A DNA stretch of 64,000 bases from Phytophthora sp. 'mugwort' (GCA_033558025.1 JAUCEF010000014.1:248001-312000), one strand, 5' to 3'; counted from the stretch's first letter, positions 11,013-20,811 are shown. Numbers and translations are program-made. The notes: generated by a model from the sequence alone, not told the origin.

Positions 11013-13514
11013 ATGAAGGTCTTCTCCTTGGGTCTGGCCATTTGCGCGGCGCTGGCCGTCACCACGGCGTCTGTGGAAGCCAAGGGAACAATCTGCGAGA
11101 CCGGATCGGGCTTCGCGGACACCGGAGACAGCTACAGCTCCGGCCAACCGGCGACCACCGCGGTCACGGTCACTAGCTCGACAAGCAACGATATTACGCA
11201 AGTGGACGCCTCCAGTTCCACTGCTGGCAGCGACGCCACCCAGACGGCCGGATCCGACTCGACCGCCGCTGGTAGCGATTCTACACCGGTATCCAGCCCT
11301 ACTGGCGACGCTGCACCGGTATCAAGCTCTACTGGCAGCGACGGTGCCGGTATTGAAACTACCAGTTCGAGCTCCACCCCCGGCAGCGATGACACTCAGG
11401 TTGCTGGCAGTGATGCCGCCCAGCAGACCGATACTAGCTCGACTACTGGCATCACCTTAACCCCGGCTACTACCTCCAGTTCTGCTAGGAGCGACGTCAA
11501 CCACGTTGCTACCTCCATCTCCACACCTGGCAGCGATGCTACTCAGGTGGCTTCCTCTAGCTCGATCTACACCAGCGACACTCCAGTGACCAGCACTAGT
11601 TCAAAGGGAGGCGACGCCACCACCGGCACTGACGATTCAATAACGCAAGGCAGCGAGGCTATGGATAGCACCACCGCCGCTCCGGCTAAGGGATCCGCGG
11701 CTGATGACACCACAACAACGAGTCAAAGTGACGTTAGCGATGCCACTTCCAGTAACAGCAGTGGTGGTACCCCTACAAAGGGCGACAATAGCACTACCAG
11801 TTTTAGCAGCAACGGAGACTCGTCGGCTGTAGTCGCTGCCAACTCGGCTTCCTCGTCTTCAGGTGACAGCCCTGTTCAGGATAGCTCCAAGCCCGCTAGC
11901 AGCAGTGGCAGCCAACCTGGCCAACCGGATGTTGTTGACAGCAACGTGGGCGGCTCCAAGGACACCGCTAGCAGCAGTACCGGACAAAACGGAGCTGCAG
12001 ACAGCAGCACCAGCTCGCAGGCATCAACTCCTACGGTGTCCCCAGCCTCTATTTCCGCCTCTGGATCAACCCCTGACTCGACTCCAGCTCAGTCGTCGAC
12101 AGCTTCGGCTTCCACAGACTCGACTCCGACCCAAGCTTCGACGTCAGGCTCCTCAAGTCCAGTCCAGCAGACTTCGGCGTCTGCTTCAGGGGCTAGCTCG
12201 ACCCCGACGCAAGGTTCTGCCTCAGCCTCCTCTGCTGACTCGACGCCTACTCCGACAACAGCGTCGTCGTCAACTTCCTCTTCCTCGTCGACGACATCCT
12301 CCGCTTCGACTGCTGCTTCTGCTTCGAGTACTTCATCAATGTCCGCTTCTGCCCCGACGTCCGGGTCGGCTTCTGCCTCTGTATCCTCTTCTTCTTGGTC
12401 GTCCTCCTCTTCGTCGTTCACAAAGGTGACGCGATTGGGAGTACGTGTCCAAGGTGACATGCCAGTGTGGAATGAAAAGCGCCAGCGCTTCGTGTCGTCC
12501 TACTACGACACGTTCGACGAGAAGTACCGCGCCATGCTGGACACCGTTAACATGGCCTCTGTCGAGGGTGCACTTAAGTACGTACAGGCCGAGTGCATCA
12601 ACGCGTCCGTTGTGACCAAGTGCAAGCGCAAGAACAAAATCAAGTATATTGTCTTCTACCAAACGACGACTGTACAGCCTAGTGCGGCCATGGAGTTCTA
12701 CAAGAACGCCACAAACGAGTACGATTTCGCTGTCGAGAGCTGCCCGTTCATGGCCATGGACGGCGGTCAGTGTGACCCCAACAAAGATGGCTCCTTCCCT
12801 GACGTGTGTAACCAGTATATCGGTGCCAACGGCCAACCCGAGCTGGGTTTCTGTGTGGGTGGCTCGCTACAAGACAACGAAGTGATCGCGCCGTACCCTC
12901 ACAATTACTGGTTCTCGTTCCCCAACAGCTGCCCTCAAAAACTCTGGGACGACAAAACTGCTGCTTGTCGTGAAGAATACGCCGGTGGCATGTGCGCTTT
13001 TGGAGTGGAGCCGGATGGAGTGACGTGCACTTTCACGTATGAGATTCTGGGCTACATTCTGCTGGACGATGTCGTGGGTATCACGTCTATGGTCAACCCG
13101 GCCACGGGCAAGACGTACAAGGACTACAACGAGTTCTGCAAGGCTGGCGGTGTTGAATTCAGCGTCTCCATCGTGACAGGTGCAGTGTCTCTGCTGACCA
13201 GCCTCTTGTCCACCGTCGTGGAGCTCGTCGAAGGTCTCGAGTTCTGGGCCAATCCGGGCGACAGCGACGCCAACGCTGAGCGTGTAGAGAAACTCGTGTC
13301 CGCCTACGACAAGCTAGTGTCGGTGAACGCGACGACAAGCGACGGCGGTATTATGCGTGCGCTACCTACGGTGGACGAGCTCGCGGCGCTCAACCCGCCA
13401 TGCTACGAGAACAGTCCGCTCTGCGCTGAGTCCGAGTTCGGCTGCAAGCGCTCGTATCGGTCGCAGATCTGCCAGCTCTGCACCTCGAGTGACAAGGGCT
13501 GCGAGAAGCTGTAG
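11013..13514 (+). CDS. Large secreted Ser/Thr-rich (mucin-like) protein with Cys-rich C-terminal domain
   Basis: 833 residues in one exon. Residues 1-23 form a clear signal peptide (MKVFSLGLAICAALAVTTASVEA). Residues about 45-470 are low-complexity Ser/Thr/Ala/Pro/Asp repeats with recurring TPGSDxTQVA-like and AGSD units, an expected target for dense O-glycosylation. Residues about 474-833 form a compositionally normal domain with about 20 cysteines, aromatic strands and an ending CQLCTSSDKGCEKL, so it is probably disulfide-bonded and outside the cell. No membrane anchor or GPI signal is visible. I do not recognise the C-terminal domain by name. A cell-surface or wall-associated role is inferred only from the architecture. 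A Tc1 transposon begins 112 bp after the stop. Confidence 0.85.
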   Translation: MKVFSLGLAICAALAVTTASVEAKGTICETGSGFADTGDSYSSGQPATTAVTVTSSTSNDITQVDASSSTAGSDATQTAGSDSTAAGSDSTPVSSPTGDAAPVSSSTGSDGAGIETTSSSSTPGSDDTQVAGSDAAQQTDTSSTTGITLTPATTSSSARSDVNHVATSISTPGSDATQVASSSSIYTSDTPVTSTSSKGGDATTGTDDSITQGSEAMDSTTAAPAKGSAADDTTTTSQSDVSDATSSNSSGGTPTKGDNSTTSFSSNGDSSAVVAANSASSSSGDSPVQDSSKPASSSGSQPGQPDVVDSNVGGSKDTASSSTGQNGAADSSTSSQASTPTVSPASISASGSTPDSTPAQSSTASASTDSTPTQASTSGSSSPVQQTSASASGASSTPTQGSASASSADSTPTPTTASSSTSSSSSTTSSASTAASASSTSSMSASAPTSGSASASVSSSSWSSSSSSFTKVTRLGVRVQGDMPVWNEKRQRFVSSYYDTFDEKYRAMLDTVNMASVEGALKYVQAECINASVVTKCKRKNKIKYIVFYQTTTVQPSAAMEFYKNATNEYDFAVESCPFMAMDGGQCDPNKDGSFPDVCNQYIGANGQPELGFCVGGSLQDNEVIAPYPHNYWFSFPNSCPQKLWDDKTAACREEYAGGMCAFGVEPDGVTCTFTYEILGYILLDDVVGITSMVNPATGKTYKDYNEFCKAGGVEFSVSIVTGAVSLLTSLLSTVVELVEGLEFWANPGDSDANAERVEKLVSAYDKLVSVNATTSDGGIMRALPTVDELAALNPPCYENSPLCAESEFGCKRSYRSQICQLCTSSDKGCEKL

Positions 13515-13626
13515 GTTACCGTGTAACCCCACGATGTAGAAACACCAAATAGCAGTCAGATTTAAGTGTAAATGATTGTCAACTTGCTCAAATGTTAACT
13601 AAAAAGCTGGCCTGTGTAACAACATA

Positions 13627-13868
13627 CAGTGCGCGCCAAAAAATTAGGAACAAACTTTGCGGCGCGATATCTCGGCTTCCACTGAGCCGTTTGGCTTGCT
13701 GTTTAGATATGAGGTCGCTATTAGCAATAAAAAACGTTGGTTTAGGCTAACAACCTGAGTTTTGTAGTTGGTGATAGGGCTTCTATACAAAAGACCACAA
13801 TCGACACTGCGTCAGAATAATAAAAACATGGCAGACATACAAAATCCAATATTATTGGAATGATGGTC
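13627..13868. repeat. Left terminal inverted repeat of Tc1 element (242 bp)
   Basis: Pairs with 14910-15151; 241 of 242 positions agree. It is much longer than the repeats of about 20-50 bp usual in Tc1 elements, resembling the long-repeat subclass in which transposase binds at inner and outer sites. Confidence 0.95.
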
Positions 13869-13872
13869 GGAC

Positions 13873-14868
13873 CTAGTAATGCGTTTTACCGCCGCGACGC
13901 TCAATCACTTCGATGCACCGGTTCGGCATCGAGGTGAGGAGCGCGTCACAGAGCGATGGACTGAGGCGCTCCCAGGCGTCGAGAACAGCGCGGGTCAGGT
14001 CCGATGTTGAGCGATACTGCTTGCCATTCGCGTAGACAGCAGAGGACAACGCGTTCCATACATTCTCGATTGGGTTGAGGTCAGGGGAGCGAGCGGGCCA
14101 CTCCATGACCTCGACCTCCATTTCGCCAAGGAACTCGCGCGTCATGGCCGACGAATGTATGGGAGCGTTGTCCTGCTGAAACACAAAATCGACTCCGTGA
14201 TGGAGGTGAGCAAAAGGCAGCAAGTACTCAGATAGGGTGTAGGCATAGTCCTCTGACTTCTGCTTGCCGACCAGGATCGCCAGCGAGGACCTACCCGCCG
14301 AAGAGAACGCCCCCCAGACCATCACTGACCCGCCGCCATTCTGGCGATTGACGTACGTGCGCGGTGCCTTGCGCAGATCGCGCCAGTAGTGCTTGTAGCC
14401 ATCGGGGCCGTCGAGATTGAACTTTTTCTCATCCGAGAACACGACGCGCTCCCAGATCTTGGGCTTGGTCACCATCTCCTTTGCCCAGGTTCGCCGTGCC
14501 TCCTTGTGCGCCGGGGTGAGGTCCAGTGTCTTCTCCATCTTCGCGTACACAAGCCAGTCGACGCTGGAGAGCAGGCGCTGGATTGTGCGCACCGAGCACA
14601 AGCAGTTGTAGTCAACCTTGAGCGTAGCCGCCGAGGATGTGCCCGTCGCCGCGGCTCGAACCACAGCGCGCAGCTCGCGATCAGTCAGGCTCAGCGGACG
14701 CCCTCGCTTCTCTACCTCTCGTTCTCCTTCATTCTTGGTCACGTTGTTCCACACGCACGTGGGCGAGCGGCCCACACGGTCAGCGACCTCGCGTATCGTC
14801 AGTCCCGCCTCGCGCAGCCCTTCCATTCGGCCGCGCTCATGCTCTTTCACGCTGGGGCCGAGCCCCAT
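13873..14868 (-). CDS. Tc1-family transposase, DD34E, apparently intact
   Basis: 331 residues with no stops. Residues about 10-110 hold two helix-turn-helix units ([19 protein letters not shown], then [13 protein letters not shown]) that bind the inverted repeats. The catalytic triad is readable: Asp in VVFSDEKKF, Asp in [11 protein letters not shown] and Glu in [11 protein letters not shown], with exactly 34 residues between the last two, which defines the Tc1 DD34E group. The [11 protein letters not shown] motif of the family lies between the first two. The length is normal for Tc1 (about 340). It cuts the element out and pastes it at TA sites. The gene occupies nearly all the space between the inverted repeats, starting 42 bp inside the right one, so its promoter must lie in that repeat. 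Confidence 0.95.
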   Translation of the reverse strand: MGLGPSVKEHERGRMEGLREAGLTIREVADRVGRSPTCVWNNVTKNEGEREVEKRGRPLSLTDRELRAVVRAAATGTSSAATLKVDYNCLCSVRTIQRLLSSVDWLVYAKMEKTLDLTPAHKEARRTWAKEMVTKPKIWERVVFSDEKKFNLDGPDGYKHYWRDLRKAPRTYVNRQNGGGSVMVWGAFSSAGRSSLAILVGKQKSEDYAYTLSEYLLPFAHLHHGVDFVFQQDNAPIHSSAMTREFLGEMEVEVMEWPARSPDLNPIENVWNALSSAVYANGKQYRSTSDLTRAVLDAWERLSPSLCDALLTSMPNRCIEVIERRGGKTHY

Positions 14869-14909
14869 TATTCTCGACTGACACGCGTCAGCTCACATCA
14901 AACCATTTT

Positions 14910-15151
14910 GACCATCATTCCAATAATATTGGATTTTGTATGTCTGCCATGTTTTTATTATTCTGACGCGGTGTCGATTGTGGTCTTTTGTATAGAAGCC
15001 CTATCACCAACTACAAAACTCAGGTTGTTAGCCTAAACCAACGTTTTTTATTGCTAATAGCGACCTCATATCTAAACAGCAAGCCAAACGGCTCAGTGGA
15101 AGCCGAGATATCGCGCCGCAAAGTTTGTTCCTAATTTTTTGGCGCGCACTG
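14910..15151. repeat. Right terminal inverted repeat of Tc1 element (242 bp)
   Basis: Reverse complement of 13627-13868 with one mismatch. It must contain or abut the transposase promoter, since the gene begins only 42 bp inside it. Confidence 0.95.
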
Positions 15152-15230
15152 TAATACAAAAGTTACACACGCTGCTATGAAGGTTACGTGTGTTTAGTAC
15201 ATGTATGAAGGTACATAGGGGTACACTCCG

Positions 15231-15237
15231 TCATTCT
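15231..15237 (+). promoter_or_regulatory. Oomycete initiator of the PrsW gene
   Basis: TCATTCT, a good initiator match, 40 bp upstream of the start codon at 15278 and 80 bp downstream of the Tc1 insertion. Confidence 0.55.
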
Positions 15238-15277
15238 CCAGCATAACTCTGCCAATACCTCGTTGCCCGTGGATGCC

Positions 15278-16824
15278 ATGCCGCTGCTGGCCACGCTGCA
15301 GCGCTACAGTCGCCGGCAATACGTCGTTGCTCTGCTGGGCATATCTCTCCTTCTCGCTGTGCGTACCCTGTCTCTACCGCATCCTCATAACCTCAAGCGT
15401 AACCTCATGCAGAAGATAATTTAATCATTACGCCACAAATATTTAAAATTGTAGATAATCGGCCAGATCCAGGTGCTCCCGGTGCTGCTGGTGCTGTCCC
15501 TACCCGTGCTTCTCTTCTTCCATTGGGTCTTCCGCCAACAGCAGCACCATGGCGTCACGTACGGTCACAGAAATATCGCGAAAACTCGTAATATTGTCGT
15601 ACTGATATTTATTATTGTTATTATTATATATTTAGGGACCGGGAGATCGAGCAGATCTTTAGGACCTTCCTGGGCGGGGCTTTCATCATTCCAGTGCTGG
15701 CCTTAGTAGCACAGCTAACTTTGGGTCCGTTGCTGGCGTCGCTGTGCTTTTTCGATCAGCGGAACTCCATTCAGAACCAACTGCACAAGTTTCTCCACGC
15801 TCCGGGCGACGGCCGACCAACTCCAGTCCACGGCATGAAGCTGGGGAAGATTCTGATGAGTCTGAAGCTCGACAAGACTGTCGGCTACTTTTTGTTCCTA
15901 TTTGGCCTGGCTTTTATCGTGGCTGCACTGGTGGAGGAGTTCCTGAAATACTGGATCGTCCAGGGGACCTGCTGCTGTACGGGCCCGAGACGCGGTTGTT
16001 GCGTTGGCAGCTTGTTTTGCTGCTGTAAAGGCAAGAGTGGGTCCGTGCCGGCATTTTCGGCGTTGAAGCAGCGCCAACAACGACATGGAGCCCTTCGAGG
16101 AATGATGTGCCACCCAAGTCGGCTGCTGTTCTACCACCGCCCACACGCCAATCATGCATTCGTCGTGTTTCTTGCGGTGGTCGCGGGTGCACTAGGATTT
16201 TCCGTGATGGAAAACACGGCCTACTCGCTTCTGACTGCTACTTTTCGTGGTAAGATCGAGACTGCAATACTGCGCAGTGTCTCAAGCGCTCCATTGCATT
16301 GCATATGTGGCGGAATTACGGGTGTGCGTATGGCTGAACGGCTTCTGGCTCATCGTCAGGGTGGAAGTGAACAGCGAGGTATTAATGCTGCGAAGGCAGA
16401 CCTCGGATGCTGGCGAACAAAGATCGCAGTCATCCTCCCATCTGTCCTTATTCACGGCACATTTGACATGCAGCTATTCCTTGTGATGACACTTGTGACG
16501 GATAAAATGGAGGCCGCCCATCGTACATTCTACCATTTTGTGCTTCCAACGATCCTCTGCTCGATCGTCTTACTGGCAAGCTTCGTTTATTTGCGCCGAA
16601 AGCTCCATGCGATGGAGAACAAAATGAATGAAACGCGTTATATACATGTGGCTGTTGATCTCGAGTCTGGCCAGCGTCCAGAAGCAGTGAATGGAGGCTT
16701 TGGCGACGAGATGGACTTCTTTGGCAACGCTGATGATGATGACGATGATGACAGCGACGTCGAGGACGAGTCTTTCGCTCAAGAAGGTGGTAACCGCAAA
16801 GTTCGATCTGTATTCGACATATAG
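15278..16824 (+). CDS. PrsW-family intramembrane protease
   Basis: Three exons are inferred: 15278-15358, 15455-15558 and 15636-16824, with GT-AG introns of 96 and 77 bp that keep one frame, giving 457 residues. The product has about eight hydrophobic helices. The PrsW signatures are present: EExxK as VEEFLK (Glu162-163), the second motif GFSVMENTAY (Glu-Asn about 254-255), and later His-containing helices (SSAPLHCICGG and LIHGTFD). PrsW proteins are membrane proteases related to the CAAX/Abi group; in bacteria PrsW cuts an anti-sigma factor, but substrates in eukaryotes are unknown. Between motifs 1 and 2 there is a cytosolic-looking loop very rich in Cys (CCC, CCVG, CCC), a possible palmitoylation or metal site. 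The C-terminus is an acidic tail with seven consecutive Asp. The start is set by the initiator and the frame of exon 1. Confidence 0.75.
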
Positions 16825-17233
16825 CAAAATCTTCCAGCATTAGACGATTGGTCTCGACATGTTGGCGAATCTATACGGGCCGAAATTAGATGTGTTTTAA
16901 TGAAGCTCCGAAGCGTGGCGAAGTTGGAACAAGCAGCTTGAATCTTATGCGATGGAGCGTCGATCGGCCTAAGAAGGTTATTCACGCAGCTATCTATTCC
17001 TATCACTCGTGCGTCTGTGCGGATGCCGTTGGTGCGATGGATATAGCTGGCGGACGTTGGATACATGTCTTAATCGTTGAGCCAGAATACTCAACTCACC
17101 ACATCCTATCGTGTCGTGTGCCATGTTGTATGGAAATATAGGCATGAACTCGGGTGATCAGAACTCGAGGCATGTTGATCAGCAGTGGGGAGGCATCACC
17201 CAAGTGAGCTTTAAACGAACCTCGGATCGAAAC
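16825..17233. other. Intergenic, PrsW 3' end to PLAC8 promoter
   Basis: About 410 bp without a supportable gene; short open frames here lack family features. Confidence 0.5.
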
Positions 17234-17250
17234 TCATTCCCGGATTTCCC
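17234..17250 (+). promoter_or_regulatory. Oomycete core promoter of the PLAC8 gene
   Basis: TCATTCC initiator followed after one base by GGATTTCCC, close to the flanking promoter box, 45 bp upstream of the start at 17295. One of the best core-promoter matches in the window. Confidence 0.7.
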
Positions 17251-17294
17251 CCATCAACCAACAGTCAACAATACCTCAAGCAACTTCAGCAACA

Positions 17295-17898
17295 ATGCAG
17301 TTTGAGCCGCCGACCAAGGAAGCCGACGTGATGGTCAACATCACTGATGCTGACAACAACAGCAACCAGGGTGTCGACTCGAACGGCATTGTGACTGGCC
17401 GCTGGAAAACTGGCCTTTTTGGCTTCACCGACTCATTGGTGCCCAATGGTAAATTATTCTTTAACTGCGCAGACTGACGCTGTGAATATTTGCTAATGAT
17501 CTACTGCTTATTTTATTCTAGGTGTCATGTCCTGCTGCTGCCCTGGCCTTGTGGTGGCCCAGATCTCGGCTCGCTTAGGTCTGATGCAGTTCTACCACGT
17601 GCTTGGTCTGTTCGGTGGCCTGTACCTGTTGGCACTCATCTCGGCGGCCTCTCACAGCGGCTTCTTCGACTTCCTCTTCTGGTTGTGCGCGGTCATTGCG
17701 GCTCTCTGCCTCCTGCGTCTGCGCTGGCGCATTCGTACACTCTTCAGCATCCCCGGCTCGCACGCTGAGGACGCCGCCTTCAGTTTCTGCTGCGGCTGCT
17801 GCTCAATCGCTCAAATGGCCTCACACGTCGAGTCGTACGAGCCGGGCACCTTCTCCCTCACTCCACGCGGCACGCTCCAGGGATATACGTTCAGCTAA
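17295..17898 (+). CDS. PLAC8 (Cys-rich) family membrane protein
   Basis: Two exons, 17295-17448 and 17522-17898, joined by a 73-bp GT-AG intron, giving 176 residues. After a polar N-terminus comes the PLAC8 core: W.TGLFGF, then a Cys cluster SCCCPGLVVAQI, a long hydrophobic stretch (about residues 75-120) and a second cluster CCGCCSIAQMASHVE. This order of Cys clusters and hydrophobic helices defines the PLAC8/FCR family, membrane proteins tied to metal transport, cell size or stress in plants and fungi. The specific job here is not shown. The start is fixed by the core promoter and by the absence of another in-frame ATG upstream in the exon. Confidence 0.85.
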
Positions 17899-18165
17899 GC
17901 GCTCATTAATAATGGAGGACGCCAACTACAGCGGTGTCAAGACAAATCCACATCCAAAAAAGTCTTGAATATTCCATGATAAATGAATGACATAAATACT
18001 TCAATACTTCAAGTTAATTTTTACATACCATTATATTAATACCTGGTGTGCATTAATATACAGGACTGCCAGTATGACCGGGGGTGGGCACAGCTATTTA
18101 GTTGCACGCTTCATGGCCGGAGACCCACTGAGGTGACCCCAAACGACTTGAGTTTTGGTTTCGGT

Positions 18166-18363
18166 TCAGCAGGATTGGCGGGAGATGATGCGGACTTCGG
18201 TGTGTGCCGCCTTCTTGTCGGAGTTGCTGGCGTCACGGTCGCTCTTCGCTCGGCGGCGCTTCTTCGGGGGGTTGGCTGCCGTTGCGGAGCTCTTCTTGTC
18301 CTTGGGACTCACCACCATGACGGCGGCATGTGGTGCGATGGTCACGAAGTGGTTGGCGAACAT
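18166..18363 (-). CDS. Small unrecognised protein A (65 aa), paralog of 19723-19917
   Basis: 65 residues. The first 16 (MFANHFVTIAPHAAVM) match the protein encoded at 19723-19917 at 15 of 16 positions. The rest is basic and polar (PKKRRRAKS, then DKK) and ends VRIISRQS, again matched by the paralog (RRAKS, VRIIDRES). A mildly hydrophobic start followed by a Lys/Arg-rich tail could be a nuclear or nucleic-acid-binding peptide or a membrane-associated one. No known family was recognised. The GTGAGT after Met-Val looks like a splice donor, so a spliced form is possible, but conservation beyond that point favours the unspliced reading. Confidence 0.55.
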   Translation of the reverse strand: MFANHFVTIAPHAAVMVVSPKDKKSSATAANPPKKRRRAKSDRDASNSDKKAAHTEVRIISRQSC

Positions 18364-18375
18364 CTCGCTGCTGTA

Positions 18376-18391
18376 GGAATGACCTGAATGA
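18376..18391 (-). promoter_or_regulatory. Initiator-like motifs upstream of small protein A
   Basis: On the minus strand TCATTCA and TCATTCC occur in tandem, the nearer 12 bp before the start codon. The short leader is unusual, but the paralog also has a strong core promoter. Confidence 0.4.
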
Positions 18392-18399
18392 TTTTGGGG

Positions 18400-19670
18400 G
18401 GACGAGCGCGGATTGCAGAATGCGACGACGCCTACGCCAACTTCAAGAGCTGCGCCTCTTTAGTGTGTCGGCTGGACTTTTTTCCACCAGACTTGGTACA
18501 TGTATACGTATGTATCCACCCGAGTATCCCACGTCCAGTGGTGAAACCATAAGCCGCGAGGGCGAGGGCAACAGCGACCACACGAGTGGACACGCACACT
18601 GACGCAGTAGAAAACGCATTGAGGACGTCAATGAGCTAACCCAAACGAGCCCAGAGCTCCTCATAGCTCCGTTTGCCTCAAAAACGCCGTGGTGCTAAGT
18701 TGAAGGCTCGATAAACACGCAGACGCAGATCTTCGGCCCGTGATTTCGTCGCGTCAGCGCTCGCGTTGTCGTTGAAACTTTGCGTGTAAAATGTCGCCTT
18801 CGAGTGAATAGCTCGAGCCTGCAAACCACACGTTTGCTGCGTCGTTGGTCATTTCCTAGAAACCTACGACGTCAACGGCCTACTGGAAACCTACGACGTC
18901 TAGTGTGATTGTTACCAGTGGACGAAATATATCACATCGCAGCAATCCGCCGACGTAAGGAGGCTACATGAGATTGGCAAGGAGACTCCAGTATATTTTG
19001 CTGTTAGTGATCGCTGCTCATGGATTACCTGCGCCAGCCGTTTAAAACGCGAAGACAACCACGTGGTTATCGCTGGCACCTTTCGTCTGGAACGTTCAGT
19101 ACGTTCACTAACTGCCGAGATGGGTTTACTGCCAGATTAAATCCTAACTTGGCGGCGCAGCTTGACCCGCTCGGTGAATTCGCAGCGCAAATGCGGCTTT
19201 GCCCGGTGCGACAATGGTGATCATGCGATCAGTGTGCCATAATACATCGGGGGCTGCGTGTCACGTACAGCGCCGGCAAATCCTATCGAGGATTTTTTAG
19301 TCGATTTTCAAAGCACGCATTGCGCTGCTGTTGTCACGGCTTGCTTGCCCTCCAGGTTAAGAAGTTTCTTGATAGGAATTACGGGTTATTATGTGCATTT
19401 CCAGCTCTTCAACGTGTACAACAAAAAAGGAATGACTTGTCGGAAATCGGCTTGACCTTCTCTTGCATGATATATTTCAAGCCCCAAGCTCGACTGCACG
19501 AGTCGTACACGACATAGTACAGTCAGCTGTCCACCCAACGGGTGACATGGACCACCACACAGAAAATGGTACTGATGTCAACTGGATACTCCGTGATAGT
19601 CTTCATGTTTTTTGCTCCCGGTTAGCTCTTTGTGAAGTGTAGAATGCAACGCACGACTTTGAATTTCACT
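18400..19670. other. Intergenic between the two small paralogs
   Basis: No gene recognised. A direct repeat of GAAACCTACGACGTC lies at 18859-18873 and 18886-18900. The central part (19000-19500) has no coding signature. Confidence 0.4.
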
Positions 19671-19685
19671 TCATTCTCCAATTTC
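19671..19685 (+). promoter_or_regulatory. Oomycete core promoter of small protein B
   Basis: TCATTCT initiator followed by CCAATTTC, an almost perfect initiator plus flanking box, 37 bp upstream of the start at 19723. It supports the reality of this small gene. Confidence 0.75.
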
Positions 19686-19722
19686 ACCTCGTTCTCTCAA
19701 GCCACGACCTACATCCAGCTTC

Positions 19723-19917
19723 ATGTTTGCCAACCACCTCGTGACCATCGCCCCGCACGCTGCCGTCATGGTGAGTCCAATGGATCTCAATAACAAGTCA
19801 CGAAGCTCATCCACAACAATACAAGCCACGAAGACGCGGCGAGCCAAGAGCGGAGACACGAGCAGCAGCAAGAAAGACAGAGAGAATGTCCGCATTATAG
19901 ATCGCGAATCGTCCTGA
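19723..19917 (+). CDS. Small unrecognised protein B (64 aa), paralog of 18166-18363
   Basis: 64 residues starting MFANHLVTIAPHAAVM, nearly identical to protein A over the first 16 residues, then a diverged polar region with shared RRAKS and a shared VRIIDRESS end. The two genes point away from each other with 1.36 kb between their starts. The excellent core promoter and the pattern of conserved ends with a variable middle argue for a translated gene and not a chance frame. Function unknown. It has no signal peptide and no clear transmembrane helix. A GTGAGT donor-like site follows Met16. Confidence 0.6.
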   Translation: MFANHLVTIAPHAAVMVSPMDLNNKSRSSSTTIQATKTRRAKSGDTSSSKKDRENVRIIDRESS

Positions 19918-20172
19918 GCCGACGCGAAGTTACCAATTGTATGCCGTTGTGGGCTGGCAAAAGTTAAGTCACGCGACACAGTAATGTTCGATAGTTATCT
20001 ACTATATATTATGAATCCAAGTTTGTCTATACGCGCCTACATGTTGCTCTACTGCAGTCGTTAAGGAGATACACTAAATATTGTGTGGACTATTAACAGC
20101 ATCAAATCTCACAATATTTGAATTACAATGTTTCCTCCCATCTCGCACAAGGTTTCGCGCTCTAATAGGGGG

Positions 20173-20811
20173 TGTCATAATTGACGAAGCTGCCCCGGAT
20201 ATCGCATGCGATTTCGCCCTGAAATGGCATGCCATTCTCGGACAGATGACATGCCATTTCCAAGTTTCGTCCAGGGGGCGTCAGAATTCTGCGCGGGAAA
20301 ACCGCCCAGACAAGAACCCAACAGAACAATCACGGTGTTGCAATGCCAAAGTCTAGTGACCAGGAGTTTAATCGCTGAGGTCGTATACCTCCTCGCTCCG
20401 CTATCTTGGAGTTTGATGAACCATCGGTGGGAACTCTCCCTTTGACGACTGGATTGAGGGTTTCCTTGTAGACTCTACAAAGGAGGACCTGTAGGTTCTT
20501 TCGCGGCGTACGTGACAGCGAGAGTAAACTCAACTATGAGGCGGTGCCTGCACCACGTTGTGGTTTCGGTGGTCACAGCCAAATAGCGATAGTAGCAATC
20601 TCGCAGTAACGACGGCGTCAGGGGAGCTTCTTCCCCTTGAGGTTGCGTTGCCGTATGGGATATTGTTTGTAAATAGCATGTGCTATTTCGTGAAATCGCC
20701 CACCTCTGGAGGTGTGTGCTCTCGAAATGTCCATTCATTTGCCCTAAAATCGCATGGCATTTCGGGTCGAAATCGCATGCCGTAAATGTGAAAACGGTGG
20801 AAAATGTGACA
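20173..20811. mobile_element. Non-autonomous DNA element with diverged 60-bp inverted ends
   Basis: The stretch around 20194-20262 is an inverted copy of about 20715-20785 (shared GCATGCGATTTCG, GAAATG and CATGC blocks, roughly 75 percent alike), and the outer ends both begin TGTCA. Each end contains small GCATGC palindromes. No target duplication is obvious. The inside has no intact gene; a weak minus-strand frame at 20330-20533 may be transposase debris. Confidence 0.5.

Larger units (their letters stand above)
13627..15151 (-). mobile_element. Complete Tc1-type DNA transposon
   Basis: 1,525 bp, beginning CAGTGCGCGCC and ending with its complement, flanked by TA on both sides (13625-13626 and 15152-15153), the Tc1/mariner target duplication. 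It carries 242-bp terminal inverted repeats that differ at a single base (13808 against 14970) and one uninterrupted transposase gene. The near-identity of the ends and the open gene point to a recent insertion, possibly still mobile. It sits between the 3' end of the Ser/Thr-rich gene and the promoter of the PrsW gene, leaving only about 80 bp to the latter. Confidence 0.95.

Noticed and set aside
11863..12429. Arg/Leu-rich 188-codon frame
   Set aside because: Out-of-frame shadow of the Ser/Thr-rich repeat; composition is an artefact.
12089..12460. Acidic minus-strand open frame
   Set aside because: Exact antisense shadow of the Ser/Thr-rich repeat of the 11013-13514 gene; acidic composition follows from the complementary codons.
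14389..15036. 215-codon plus-strand open frame
   Set aside because: Antisense to the Tc1 transposase and its inverted repeat; no family features.
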